A stretch of 64,000 nucleotides of DNA, from positions 1-64,000 of IMG/VR virus record IMGVR_UViG_3300042914_002952; one strand, given 5' to 3'. The notes below the pieces were generated by a model that worked only from the letters and a program-made list of their open reading frames with translations, was not told where the DNA came from and ran no database searches. Every line of letters begins with the position of its first letter. Position 1 is the first letter of the stretch. Of this stretch, positions 24,425 through 32,270 are shown one piece after another. This stretch comes from a virus. The position numbers and the translations under genes are program-made.

Positions 24425-25481
24425 CTTTTTTAAATGGTTTAGAATATGTTGGTCGTATTAATTTCCAAATTTTGCTTGAGTAGTCTTTACCATCTAACAT
24501 ACTAAATAATAAATATGGGTACTTATATTTTTTAGTATATTCAGCAAATACCGCTCTATTTTCACCGTTTGAACTTCTACTAATTACTTTGAAAATACAC
24601 TTGTATTCTTTTTCTATTTTTTCGTATTGATTTAACAATTCGTTTTTAGTGTCTCTAACCCAATTATAAAATTCATCGGGTACTTTATCAAGAATTTCAT
24701 CAAAAGAAATATTATCTCTTAAAGATTCCCAAATATCGATATTTGAAACATTCGTTAAAATTCTATGTAAACGAACATACTCTTCAAACTTTATTTTCAT
24801 TCTAAAATTTGAAGGATAAAATCGAATAACAAACCCCTCTCTATTTGGGGTATTTAGTTTTTTATATGTATCAAAAGTTTCTTTCCCAAAAGTTATCATG
24901 GTACTTTCCACAATATCTTCTTCTTTAATTTCTGATGAATTAAAAATTGCTCGGGCAGTATACCAATTCAGTTCACCTTCAGGTGACGTTACCGATAAAA
25001 AAGTAACCTTATCGTGTTCGTAACTGACTACAATTCTATTCTCCGAATAGATTATTTCTAATAAATAAGTAAATCCCTTAACAAATTTTGATAAATCATA
25101 TTTTGATTTAAGAATATTAAAACCACGAATAGATTGTTCTGAGGTAAACGAACCTCTTGTCGCCATTATCCACTCATCATCATAATTAAATAAAATACCA
25201 AGAGACCCGTCCATTTTTTCTTGAACATAAGCATATTCACTATTCCAAGGAATTAAATCTTTATGAATAACCTCTTCGTAATTAAAAAATTTACCAAACG
25301 GTTTGGCAACAATATCACCTTTTGAATTAGTAATGAGACCACGACACTGCATGGTGATATCATCCCAAAGAGATTCATACTGTACTTTGGGGGTATAGTT
25401 CCAAATGCACAAATCTTTGGTAGGATGGATTTGTTTCATTAATAAACCATCTTCGTGGTATTTTTTAAGTGTTTCTATCAT
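24414..25481 (-). CDS. RNA ligase (T4 Rnl1-like nucleotidyltransferase)
   Basis: 355 residues. Motif I is EKMDGSLG with the adenylated lysine at K89 and D91-G92. Motif III is YLLEIIYSENRIVV near 165. Motif IV is REGFVIRF near 225, and motif V (MKIKFEEYV) follows closely. Layout and length fit the T4 RnlA-type ligases that seal broken tRNA anticodon loops. The C-terminal ~110 residues are helical, as in Rnl1. It is coupled by ATGA overlap to the P-loop kinase upstream and overlaps the cREC gene downstream. Acts on RNA 5'-phosphate and 3'-OH ends using ATP. Confidence 0.85.
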   Translation of the reverse strand: MIETLKKYHEDGLLMKQIHPTKDLCIWNYTPKVQYESLWDDITMQCRGLITNSKGDIVAKPFGKFFNYEEVIHKDLIPWNSEYAYVQEKMDGSLGILFNYDDEWIMATRGSFTSEQSIRGFNILKSKYDLSKFVKGFTYLLEIIYSENRIVVSYEHDKVTFLSVTSPEGELNWYTARAIFNSSEIKEEDIVESTMITFGKETFDTYKKLNTPNREGFVIRFYPSNFRMKIKFEEYVRLHRILTNVSNIDIWESLRDNISFDEILDKVPDEFYNWVRDTKNELLNQYEKIEKEYKCIFKVISRSSNGENRAVFAEYTKKYKYPYLLFSMLDGKDYSSKIWKLIRPTYSKPFKKDES

Positions 25482-25861
25482 ATAGAAAATTCAAAACGTT
25501 TCTTCATTATTTCTAATCTATCTTCTGGTACTCCGTGTAAATTCAAACCTCCATGTCGATTTTCAACAATAATGGAATGTACCCTGTAACCAAATTGATT
25601 AGCCATTTCATAGTAAGAATCCATTTCCCATTTTTGAGTGAAAGTATTAGATACAATGATAAGTGGTTTTTCCAACAACATCCAATCCGAAACTTGATTC
25701 CTACACCATTCGTGTGCTATTTTTAATTTTGACCCGTCAAAGTGATATTCACCGTCTTTCATAAAGTACATATCCGCTTCGATATGTTCACCATCTAAAA
25801 GTTTCGCTAACGTTGATTTACCTGACCCAGGTAATCCTCTTAAAAGTAACAGTTCTTTCAT
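25478..25861 (-). CDS. P-loop polynucleotide kinase-like protein
   Basis: 127 residues from ATG 25861. The Walker A GLPGSGKST is at residues 9-17. EADMYF near 31-36 matches the substrate aspartate region of AAA_33/polynucleotide kinases, and IIVSNTFTQ near 72-80 is the Walker B-like strand. It ends with a lid Arg tract (PEDRLEIMKKRF). Length is that of a kinase domain alone; the phosphatase half of T4 Pnkp is missing. With the ligase and cREC partner downstream it would phosphorylate 5'-OH ends during RNA repair. An in-frame upstream extension to 25936 runs through a terminator and is not used. Confidence 0.8.
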   Translation of the reverse strand: MKELLLLRGLPGSGKSTLAKLLDGEHIEADMYFMKDGEYHFDGSKLKIAHEWCRNQVSDWMLLEKPLIIVSNTFTQKWEMDSYYEMANQFGYRVHSIIVENRHGGLNLHGVPEDRLEIMKKRFEFSI

Positions 25862-25899
25862 TTTATTTGTTTTTACAAATATACGAAAAAAAAACCAAT

Positions 25900-25927
25900 A
25901 AAAAACCCCCAACGGAGAGTTGGGGGT
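25900..25927 (-). terminator. Terminator between clpC-like gene and RNA-repair operon
   Basis: Minus strand: 9-bp stem ACCCCCAAC / GTTGGGGGT with a 5-base loop, followed by TTTTTT. Confidence 0.85.
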
Positions 25928-25995
25928 CATGGTCATTTTGTGGTTTCAACACCACTAACTAAAACGAGAGGAATCGGCAAAGATTTCCTATTTGA
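25928..25995. repeat. Second copy of a small structured intergenic element
   Basis: Plus-strand order: GTGGTTTCAACACCAC hairpin, CTAACTAAAACGAGAGGA, then a GGAA...TTCC hairpin containing TCGGCAAAG. The same blocks occur in the same order at 13073-13135, with extra bases inserted before TCGGCAAAG. A minus-strand TATTTATA motif lies just outside at 25998-26005. No protein frame. Could be a small RNA or a binding site; orientation undecided. Confidence 0.4.
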
Positions 25996-25997
25996 TA

Positions 25998-26005
25998 TAT
26001 AAATA
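25998..26005 (-). promoter_or_regulatory. TATTTATW motif upstream of the small structured element
   Basis: Minus-strand TATTTATA in the 170-base gap between the clpC-like stop and the kinase start; a transcript from it would cover the element and end at the 25900-25927 terminator. Confidence 0.3.
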
Positions 26006-26033
26006 TATATACTTTTACAAAAAGTCAAGGTAT

Positions 26034-28052
26034 TTAGCTTCTTTTTTTAATTATTTTTATTTCACCGTCTTTAAACTTCAGTAAAATGTTTTGATTTTCA
26101 GACACCTCACCTCTTAGTATTTTTTCACTTAAAAAGTCCTCACACAAGTTTTGTATGATTCTCTTTACTGGTCTAGCCCCGAAATCTTCTTGGGTATTCA
26201 ATTCAGAAATCCTATCAACAATTGATGAATCAAATGAAACTTTATAATTTTTTAGTGTGAGTCTTTTTTTAAGTTTCTCTAATTCAAGTTCGATTATTTT
26301 GTGGATACTTTCTTTTACGAGAGGATTAAAACTAATGATATCATCCACCCGATTTAAAAATTCAGGATTAAAGTATTGCTTCAAAGATTTTTGAACAATT
26401 AATTTTTTTACTTCCTCATTTTGAGTATTACTAAAAGATGTTTCAAATCCGAGACCCTTACCAAAATCAGAAACTTTTTTTGCTCCAATGTTAGAGGTCA
26501 TGATAATTATTGCATTTGAAAAACTAACTTTCCTTCCAAAAGAATCTGTAAGGTGTCCTTCATCTAAAATTTGTAATAGTATATTGAACACGTCTTTATG
26601 GGCCTTTTCTATCTCATCAAATAAAACCACAGAAAAGGGGTTGTGTTTAATTTTTTCAGTCAACTGACCACCTTCATCATATCCAACATACCCAGGAGGT
26701 GCACCAATCAATTTTGCAACATTGTGTTTTTCCATGTATTCACTCATATCAACCCGAATAACTTTATTTGGGTCATTAAACAATATCTCTGCAATTGATT
26801 TTGCTAAGTAAGTTTTACCAACACCTGTTGACCCTAAAAAGATAAAGGAACCAATTGGTTTATTGGTGTCTTTAATTCCAACTCTGTTTCTTCGTATTGA
26901 TTTTGATATAATTGAGATTGCCTCATCTTGACCAATAACTTTAGATTTCAATTTTTCTTCTAAATTTAAAAGATTGTCAGTTTCAACAACATCAACTTTA
27001 GATATAGGAACACCGACAATTTGGGATACCATTTCATATACATCATCTATTGAAATTGGTATTTTACTATCTTTTTGTGTTTCCAACCATTTTTCTTTTT
27101 CTTCTTGTAGTTTTGATAAAACCTTTTTTTCTTCATCTCTTAACTTAGCCGCTTGTTCATATTGTTGATTTTTTACTACCTGAATCTTCCTCATTTTTAT
27201 ATCATCGGACTCTTTTTTAAGTTTTTCAATTACTTCAGGTATTTTAGAGTTTATTTTTTTATCGGAACCAAGTTCATCTAAAACATCAATTGCTTTGTCA
27301 GGAAATTGTCTATCTGTTATGTACTTTGAAGACAAGGTAACGATTGTAGATAAAACATCATCACTATAATGAACTTTATGAAAATCTTGATATGAATTTC
27401 TAAGATTTTTTAATATTTGAACTGTTTCATCGGCCGATGGTTCCTTTAAAACTATTTTTTGAAATCTTCGTACAAGTGCACCGTCTTTTTCAATGTTTTT
27501 TTTGTATTCATCAAAAGTGGTTGCACCAATACATTGAATCTCACCTCTAGCCAATGCGGGTTTTAATATATTGGCAACATCCATTGAACCACTTGCGTTA
27601 CCGGCACCGACCATCGTATGCATTTCATCAATAAACAATATTACATTTGGTTCATTTTGTAACTCATTTAAGATTGCTTTAATCCTTTCTTCAAACTGAC
27701 CCCTGTACTTTGTTCCTGCAACCAAAGACGTTAAATCCAACGATAATAATTTTTTATCCAATAGATTACTTGGACAATCTCCATTGACTATTTGTAATGC
27801 TAATTTTTCAACCAACGCCGATTTACCAACACCAGCATCACCAACAATTATTGCATTATTTTTTTTCTTTCGGGCTAAAATTTGGGCAATTCTTTTGACT
27901 TCTTTTTCTCTACCAACAACGGGGTCAATTTTACCTTCTTCCGCTAATTTATTTAAGTCCCTTGAAAAATTATCAAGAACCGGTGTAGTTGAACTTTTTT
28001 TTGTTTTTTTGGAACTCGATGGGTTCCCATCTTCGAAAAAATCTACTGACAT
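26034..28052 (-). CDS. clpC: ClpC-like AAA+ unfoldase lacking the N-domain
   Basis: 672 residues from ATG 28052. The first AAA+ module has Walker A GDAGVGKS (71-78), a Walker B ending FIDE, and a GAGNASGS loop. A middle region carries a UVR-type pair of helices (YEQAAKLRDEEKKVL) as in ClpC rather than ClpB. The second AAA+ module has GSTGVGKT, LFDEIEKAH and GARPVKR sensor 2. The usual Clp N-terminal repeat domain is absent; only a ~25-residue low-complexity tail precedes module 1. GLGFETSF near the place of the ClpP-docking IGF loop suggests it could dock on host ClpP. Transcribed from a host-type promoter, divergent from the Hsp20 gene. Confidence 0.88.
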   Translation of the reverse strand: MSVDFFEDGNPSSSKKTKKSSTTPVLDNFSRDLNKLAEEGKIDPVVGREKEVKRIAQILARKKKNNAIIVGDAGVGKSALVEKLALQIVNGDCPSNLLDKKLLSLDLTSLVAGTKYRGQFEERIKAILNELQNEPNVILFIDEMHTMVGAGNASGSMDVANILKPALARGEIQCIGATTFDEYKKNIEKDGALVRRFQKIVLKEPSADETVQILKNLRNSYQDFHKVHYSDDVLSTIVTLSSKYITDRQFPDKAIDVLDELGSDKKINSKIPEVIEKLKKESDDIKMRKIQVVKNQQYEQAAKLRDEEKKVLSKLQEEKEKWLETQKDSKIPISIDDVYEMVSQIVGVPISKVDVVETDNLLNLEEKLKSKVIGQDEAISIISKSIRRNRVGIKDTNKPIGSFIFLGSTGVGKTYLAKSIAEILFNDPNKVIRVDMSEYMEKHNVAKLIGAPPGYVGYDEGGQLTEKIKHNPFSVVLFDEIEKAHKDVFNILLQILDEGHLTDSFGRKVSFSNAIIIMTSNIGAKKVSDFGKGLGFETSFSNTQNEEVKKLIVQKSLKQYFNPEFLNRVDDIISFNPLVKESIHKIIELELEKLKKRLTLKNYKVSFDSSIVDRISELNTQEDFGARPVKRIIQNLCEDFLSEKILRGEVSENQNILLKFKDGEIKIIKKRS

Positions 28053-28067
28053 ATTTTGTTTTTTATA

Positions 28068-28099
28068 CAAATATAAGGGATTTCATGATAAAAAACAAA
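28068..28099 (-). promoter_or_regulatory. Bacteroidota-type promoter of the clpC-like gene
   Basis: Minus strand TTTG (28096-28099), 20 bases, TATATTTG (28068-28075), 15 bases before the ATG. Confidence 0.7.
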
Positions 28100-28203
28100 T
28101 ATATGACAAAATAACCTAAAAAAGAAAAAAAGTATGACAATATGTCAGTTTGTGTAATTTGGAATCTTTTTTGTATAAACATATTCAAATAAAAAAATAT
28201 AAT

Positions 28204-28575
28204 ATGTTAACACTTTACAGAGACCCATTCAAAGACGTATTAGATACGTTTTTTGAAAAACCATCTCTATTTAGGGATGGTCAGAGTAAAATCGTTACAA
28301 GAGATGATGAATATCAAATCCACCTCTCTGTACCGGGATTGACAAAAAATGATTTGACAATTTCGGTAAAAGATGGTTTGATTTCCATTTCTTATAAAAA
28401 GGAAGAAACGGATGACAAAAATTATTCGTTTGTCAATTCGTTTAAAAAAACTTATTTGATACCAGAAGATGTATCTGAAAAGGATATTTCGGGAAAGGTT
28501 GAGAATGGTATTTTACAAATAACTCTTCCGAAGAATAAGAAAAAATCATTGGAACGATTTATCTCTTTAAATTAA
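28204..28575 (+). CDS. Small heat-shock protein (Hsp20/alpha-crystallin)
   Basis: 123 residues from ATG 28204. The alpha-crystallin domain occupies about 30-115: YQIHLSVPGLTKNDLTISVKDGLISIS at its start, SFKKTYLIPEDVSEKDISGKVENGILQITLPK at its end, including the conserved GILxIxLPK. The C-terminus (ERFISLN) keeps an I-x-L anchor. T4-like phages often carry an Hsp20-type gene. It is divergent from the ClpC-like gene and closed by a strong terminator, so the pair may handle misfolded or virion proteins during infection. Confidence 0.88.
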   Translation: MLTLYRDPFKDVLDTFFEKPSLFRDGQSKIVTRDDEYQIHLSVPGLTKNDLTISVKDGLISISYKKEETDDKNYSFVNSFKKTYLIPEDVSEKDISGKVENGILQITLPKNKKKSLERFISLN

Positions 28576-28580
28576 AACAA

Positions 28581-28605
28581 ACCCCGAATCGATTCGGGGT
28601 TTTTT
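28581..28605 (+). terminator. Terminator after hsp20
   Basis: ACCCCGAATCGATTCGGGGT palindrome (stem 7-8 bp around ATCGAT) followed by TTTTTT. Confidence 0.85.
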
Positions 28606-28611
28606 ATTTGA

Positions 28612-28619
28612 TATTTATT
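28612..28619 (+). promoter_or_regulatory. TATTTATW motif after the hsp20 terminator
   Basis: GATATTTATTA, 24 bases before the ATG at 28644 and directly behind a terminator, a terminator-promoter arrangement. Confidence 0.5.
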
Positions 28620-28643
28620 ATGTATATTACTAAACAAAAAAAA

Positions 28644-28991
28644 ATGAAAGTAATAATTGCTGGTGGTCGTGATTTTAACAATTACGAACTTTTAAAAGAA
28701 AGGTGTGATTATTTTTTACAAAATCAAACCGACATAGAAATTGTAAGTGGTAATGCTAACGGTGCAGATAAATTGGGTGAACAATATGCCATTGAAAAAA
28801 ATTATTCATTAAAAATTTTTAAAGCGGAATGGGATAAATATGGTAAATCAGCGGGAATGATTAGAAATACGGAAATGTCAAATTACGGTGACACTTTGAT
28901 TGCATTTTGGGATGGAAAAAGTAAAGGAACGTCACACATGATAAATGAATCAAGAAAAAAAAATCTAAAAGTTAGAGTAATAAATTATTAA
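28644..28991 (+). CDS. SLOG-like DUF2493/YspA-type protein
   Basis: 115 residues from ATG 28644. MKVIIAGGRDFNNY at the N-terminus, VSGNANGADKLGEQYA near 38-53 and the later AFWDGKSKGTSHMI tract are the three conserved blocks of the YspA/DUF2493 branch of the SLOG (Rossmann-like) superfamily. These proteins are predicted to bind nucleotide or nucleotide-derived ligands; some relatives act in phage-host conflict. It is one base from the KTSC gene and forms a short operon with it and a nucleotidyltransferase. Confidence 0.8.
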   Translation: MKVIIAGGRDFNNYELLKERCDYFLQNQTDIEIVSGNANGADKLGEQYAIEKNYSLKIFKAEWDKYGKSAGMIRNTEMSNYGDTLIAFWDGKSKGTSHMINESRKKNLKVRVINY

Positions 28992-28992
28992 T

Positions 28993-29238
28993 ATGGGAAT
29001 TACATCAGAAAAAATCGAAGGAAATATTATTGAAGTTCAAATTTCTTCTTCAAACCTTAAAAGTGCCAAATATAATACCGAGGAAAAAAATCTTTTGGTT
29101 GAATTTAATAATGGCTCTATTTATGAATATGAGGACGTACCATGGGAAACTTTTGTAAAATTACGAATGGCAGAATCTCAAGGTAAATATTTTAATTCAA
29201 GTATATCAAAAACATATAAATACAAGAAAATAACATGA
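28993..29238 (+). CDS. KTSC domain protein
   Basis: 81 residues. SSNLKSAKYNTEEKNLLVEF then NGSIYEYEDVPWETFVKL and GKYFNSSISKTYKYKKI match the KTSC domain along its full length, though the namesake Lys-Thr-Ser-Cys is not strictly kept. KTSC proteins are small beta-rich proteins found alone or next to nucleic-acid enzymes; function undetermined. The stop overlaps the next start by four bases. Confidence 0.8.
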   Translation: MGITSEKIEGNIIEVQISSSNLKSAKYNTEEKNLLVEFNNGSIYEYEDVPWETFVKLRMAESQGKYFNSSISKTYKYKKIT

Positions 29239-30005
29239 GTTTGATTGATGAACTTTTTGAAAAATCCGATAAGAAAATCGTAAAATCATTTACGCCAAAG
29301 AGTTCGTTATGTAATAAAATTTTTAATTTAGAGGGTGAACCGTCTTTAAAAGAAGAAGTAAGAAGTAAACTATTGGAAGTAACCAATGAATTTTTAGAAT
29401 ATTTAGGTATAGAATTTTTTGTTTATGATGTTCATTTAACAGGTTCTTTGGCCAATTATAATTGGTCAACATATTCCGATTTAGATATACACATAATAGT
29501 CGATTTAGATGAATTTAGTAATGGGAAGGAAAAAACAACAACTTATAATGAAATTGTTAGAGAGTTTTTTGAATTGAAAAAGAAATTATGGTCGACAACA
29601 AATGATATTAAAATAAAGGGCCATGAAGTTGAGTTATATATCGAGGATATCGATGATAAAGGAGTTTCGACTGGTATATATTCCATTTTAAATAATGATT
29701 GGATTAGAAAGCCAGAAAAAAATGAAACAAATATAGATGAAAAAAAAATATTACAAAAAGGTGAAGAGTATGGGAAATTAATTGATGATATATTCAATCG
29801 TGCAAAAAATGGTGAAAATGTTGTAAAAGAGGTTGATGAGTTAAAAAACAAATTGAAAAGATTTAGACAGTCTGGTTTAGAAAGTGGTGGAGAGTATTCT
29901 TATGAAAATTTAACATTTAAGTTATTAAGAAGAAACGGATTTATTGACAAACTTTTTAAAATAAAAACATACGTTAGAAGTAAAAAATTGTCTTTACCAC
30001 AGTAA
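29235..30005 (+). CDS. MNT-type nucleotidyltransferase
   Basis: 256 residues. LTGSLANYNWSTYSDLDIHIIVD near residue 68-90 is the GS-x(n)-DxD signature of the polymerase-beta/MNT nucleotidyltransferase fold; a further acidic strand (HEVELYIED) near residue 135 supplies the third carboxylate. The C-terminal half is helical with a basic KNKLKRFRQSG tract. It may transfer a nucleotide to RNA, protein or a small molecule. Coupled to the KTSC and SLOG-like genes upstream. Confidence 0.75.
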   Translation: MSLIDELFEKSDKKIVKSFTPKSSLCNKIFNLEGEPSLKEEVRSKLLEVTNEFLEYLGIEFFVYDVHLTGSLANYNWSTYSDLDIHIIVDLDEFSNGKEKTTTYNEIVREFFELKKKLWSTTNDIKIKGHEVELYIEDIDDKGVSTGIYSILNNDWIRKPEKNETNIDEKKILQKGEEYGKLIDDIFNRAKNGENVVKEVDELKNKLKRFRQSGLESGGEYSYENLTFKLLRRNGFIDKLFKIKTYVRSKKLSLPQ

Positions 30006-30033
30006 ATAAAACAATTTTTTTACTATATGTGTG

Positions 30034-30066
30034 TATTTATTAATAAACAAATAATAATATTTATTA
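30034..30066 (+). promoter_or_regulatory. Two TATTTATW motifs at the head of the morphogenesis region
   Basis: TATTTATT at 30034-30041 and again at 30059-30066; the second ends 12 bases before the ATG at 30079. Confidence 0.5.
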
Positions 30067-30078
30067 ATTTATAAAAAA

Positions 30079-31107
30079 ATGGCAGATTTAAAACCATTGG
30101 GTAGTGAAAAACTCAAAGCGGATGAAAAATTAAAAAGAATCCTTGAGTTAACATACTACGGTGAAAACAAAAATAAAACCATCACCGAATCTAAATCTTC
30201 AACAATGAAGACAGAATATATATCTGAATCCGTTAATGGGTTTAGATATGGTATTGTTAAAGAAAAAGATGGTTTCTATGTAAAAAAAGGTTTAAATGAA
30301 AGTTCATTAGATTACATTGGTGGACTTTTTATGAAAAATAAAAATAGATTTAATTCATATGCTGAGGCACTTAAAAGATTACAACTATTAAGTGGCGGTG
30401 AATTAAATGAAGCAACAAAATATGTTTTAAAACAAAAACCTTCAACACCTGAAGGTGATATGGGAGCATTACCACCAGCACCTGAAGGTGATATGGGTAC
30501 GGATTTACCACCGGCACCTGAAGGTGATATGGGAGCATTACCACCAGCACCTGAAGGTGATATGGGTACGGATTTACCACCGGCACCTGAAGGTGATACG
30601 GCAATGGGAAATGAGGGTTCACCTAAACCGTCGGATTATATGACGGAAGTGCAGAAATTTGCTGGTAAGTTGGGACAAGAATTAAGAGACCAAAAAGAAA
30701 AAATGGAAAGTGACGATATTAAATATGTTTTAAACATGATAATATCCGCAGTTGATTTAGACAAACTCGATGATGAAGATATTGAAGAAATCGGTGGTAA
30801 ATTTGATAGAGAAATTGAGGATGACGCAACAATGGGAGATAATATGGATGACGAAACCTTACCAGCAGACGATGAAACCGTTCCTGAAGAACCTGCAGGT
30901 GATGAGGAATTAGGTGAAATGATGGGTATGGATAAACTTGAGTCTTTTATTAATCAACCAATTGAAACTGGTGAGATAGATTTGTCAAAATATGCCGATT
31001 TAGGAAAAGGGACAAACGAGGAAGATTTAAAAGAGATTGATTTAGATGAAATTAAAAGTGAGATAAATAAAAGTATTGCTGAAACTTTAGGTAAATATTT
31101 CAAATAA
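30079..31107 (+). CDS. Putative prohead/virion protein with PPAPEGDMG repeats
   Basis: 342 residues. The first ~110 contain candidate head-protease sites (TITE, YISE) and a basic aromatic-rich block (GFRYGIVKEKDGFYVKKG). Residues about 122-175 are tandem repeats of PEGDMG with PPAP spacers; an 11/12-residue alternation repeats twice at DNA level. The C-terminal half is strongly acidic with predicted helices. Composition and location just before the terminase/portal block suggest a head-internal or core-type protein; no named family. Confidence 0.6.
   Translation: MADLKPLGSEKLKADEKLKRILELTYYGENKNKTITESKSSTMKTEYISESVNGFRYGIVKEKDGFYVKKGLNESSLDYIGGLFMKNKNRFNSYAEALKRLQLLSGGELNEATKYVLKQKPSTPEGDMGALPPAPEGDMGTDLPPAPEGDMGALPPAPEGDMGTDLPPAPEGDTAMGNEGSPKPSDYMTEVQKFAGKLGQELRDQKEKMESDDIKYVLNMIISAVDLDKLDDEDIEEIGGKFDREIEDDATMGDNMDDETLPADDETVPEEPAGDEELGEMMGMDKLESFINQPIETGEIDLSKYADLGKGTNEEDLKEIDLDEIKSEINKSIAETLGKYFK
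30448..30600 (+). repeat. Tandem 33/36-bp alternating repeat within the virion gene
   Basis: Units starting CCTGAAGGTGATATGGG alternate between 33 and 36 bases, so a 69-bp composite occurs twice, followed by a partial unit. In-frame and coding for PEGDMG-x-PPAP. Confidence 0.8.
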
Positions 31108-31108
31108 A

Positions 31109-31507
31109 ATGCGTCTTATTTATGTTAACGAAATAGGAACAGACTATAAAGGTCAAAAACAATACGAATTCATATTCAGCTTGTCTGGCGAAATAAATAT
31201 GGATGAATGGTATGATGTTCCCGCTTCTTCAACATTTACAACTAAATCCCCAAGTGTTGAATACATAGACCAAGTTGGTCTACTCAAAGATACGGATATT
31301 GTTTTTGAATTGATACAAAATTCTGACTATTTTGGTATTATCGATGCTGTTGACGGTATAGTTGCAATGGCTTGGGAAAAAACAAATTTTGATTCAGAAA
31401 AAGATAGGTTATTTTTTAGATTTGGAGAAACCTATGAATTTATCACAAATAAATTAAAACAAAGAGGAATAACATTAGAAAATAAAAAAATAAAATATTA
31501 TGAATAG
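31109..31507 (+). CDS. Hypothetical protein of the packaging operon
   Basis: 132 residues, mixed alpha/beta, aromatic-rich (FEFIFSLSG-like and WYDVPASS tracts). No family is recognised. It starts one base after the previous stop and overlaps the next start, so it is part of the morphogenesis operon. Confidence 0.6.
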   Translation: MRLIYVNEIGTDYKGQKQYEFIFSLSGEINMDEWYDVPASSTFTTKSPSVEYIDQVGLLKDTDIVFELIQNSDYFGIIDAVDGIVAMAWEKTNFDSEKDRLFFRFGETYEFITNKLKQRGITLENKKIKYYE

Positions 31508-32267
31508 AAAAATAATAATTGAAAAACTTTTAAAAGAAGGGTTTTCAGAAAAAACTCTTGTTAGTTTTAATGATAAACAACTTGTGACTTTATCAAAAAC
31601 AGTTTTAAAAGAAGCTGTGATGATTAAAAAAGACAATGTAAAAGATATCGCAGCAGCTAAAGCTGCTGGTAAAACTATTGAAACTTACGAGTCAAAACAT
31701 AAAGATGTAAATGAAAAGTGGAAAGGTGATGTTAAAGTTAAGAAAACAGGAGAACATGCAGATAAAACTGTATCTGAATTAAAAAAAGAACTTAATTCTT
31801 TAAAAGAAAAAAGTAAAAAATATCAAGACGAAGGTAAAAAAGTTCCTAAAAAAATTATAGACCAAGAAGCGGAATTGAAATTTGCTATTAGAGCAAAACA
31901 AGGGTGGAAGAAAAAAATGAATGAAAATGTTTCCGAAATTGAAGAATGGGTTTTAGATTTAACCGAATCAAAGTATTCTCAATTTACATCAAAAAATGAT
32001 ATCATGAAAATTATAAATGAAAAAATGGAAACGTTTCAACCGATGCCTATGTCAAAACCAAAAAAAGGTCACAACGGTATTCCTGAGTTTATGACTTACG
32101 ATGCAATTGTTGGTAATCAACCGGCTCCATCACCAAATCCATCTCAACCTGATGTACTTCCCGATGCACCACCAAAAGAGAAAGATAAACCAAAACCAAA
32201 AACACCTTATCAACCGGGTCCGGGGGTTGACCCTAAACCTAAAGCATTAAGAGAAAAAAAATATTAG
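31500..32267 (+). CDS. Putative internal head protein with CTS-like leader
   Basis: 255 residues. The N-terminus MNRKIIIEKLLKEGFSEK matches the leader style of other putative virion proteins here. A Lys/Glu-rich coiled-coil region (about 75-140) follows, then a candidate ISEIEEW region and a Pro-rich C-terminal tail. Basic, helical composition is reminiscent of head-internal proteins. No family assigned. Confidence 0.55.
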   Translation: MNRKIIIEKLLKEGFSEKTLVSFNDKQLVTLSKTVLKEAVMIKKDNVKDIAAAKAAGKTIETYESKHKDVNEKWKGDVKVKKTGEHADKTVSELKKELNSLKEKSKKYQDEGKKVPKKIIDQEAELKFAIRAKQGWKKKMNENVSEIEEWVLDLTESKYSQFTSKNDIMKIINEKMETFQPMPMSKPKKGHNGIPEFMTYDAIVGNQPAPSPNPSQPDVLPDAPPKEKDKPKPKTPYQPGPGVDPKPKALREKKY

Positions 32268-32270
32268 ACA

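Noticed and set aside
30448-30600. Possible CRISPR-like array
   Set aside because: The repeats are contiguous, in frame and coding; there are no unique spacers. No CRISPR array was seen anywhere in the window.
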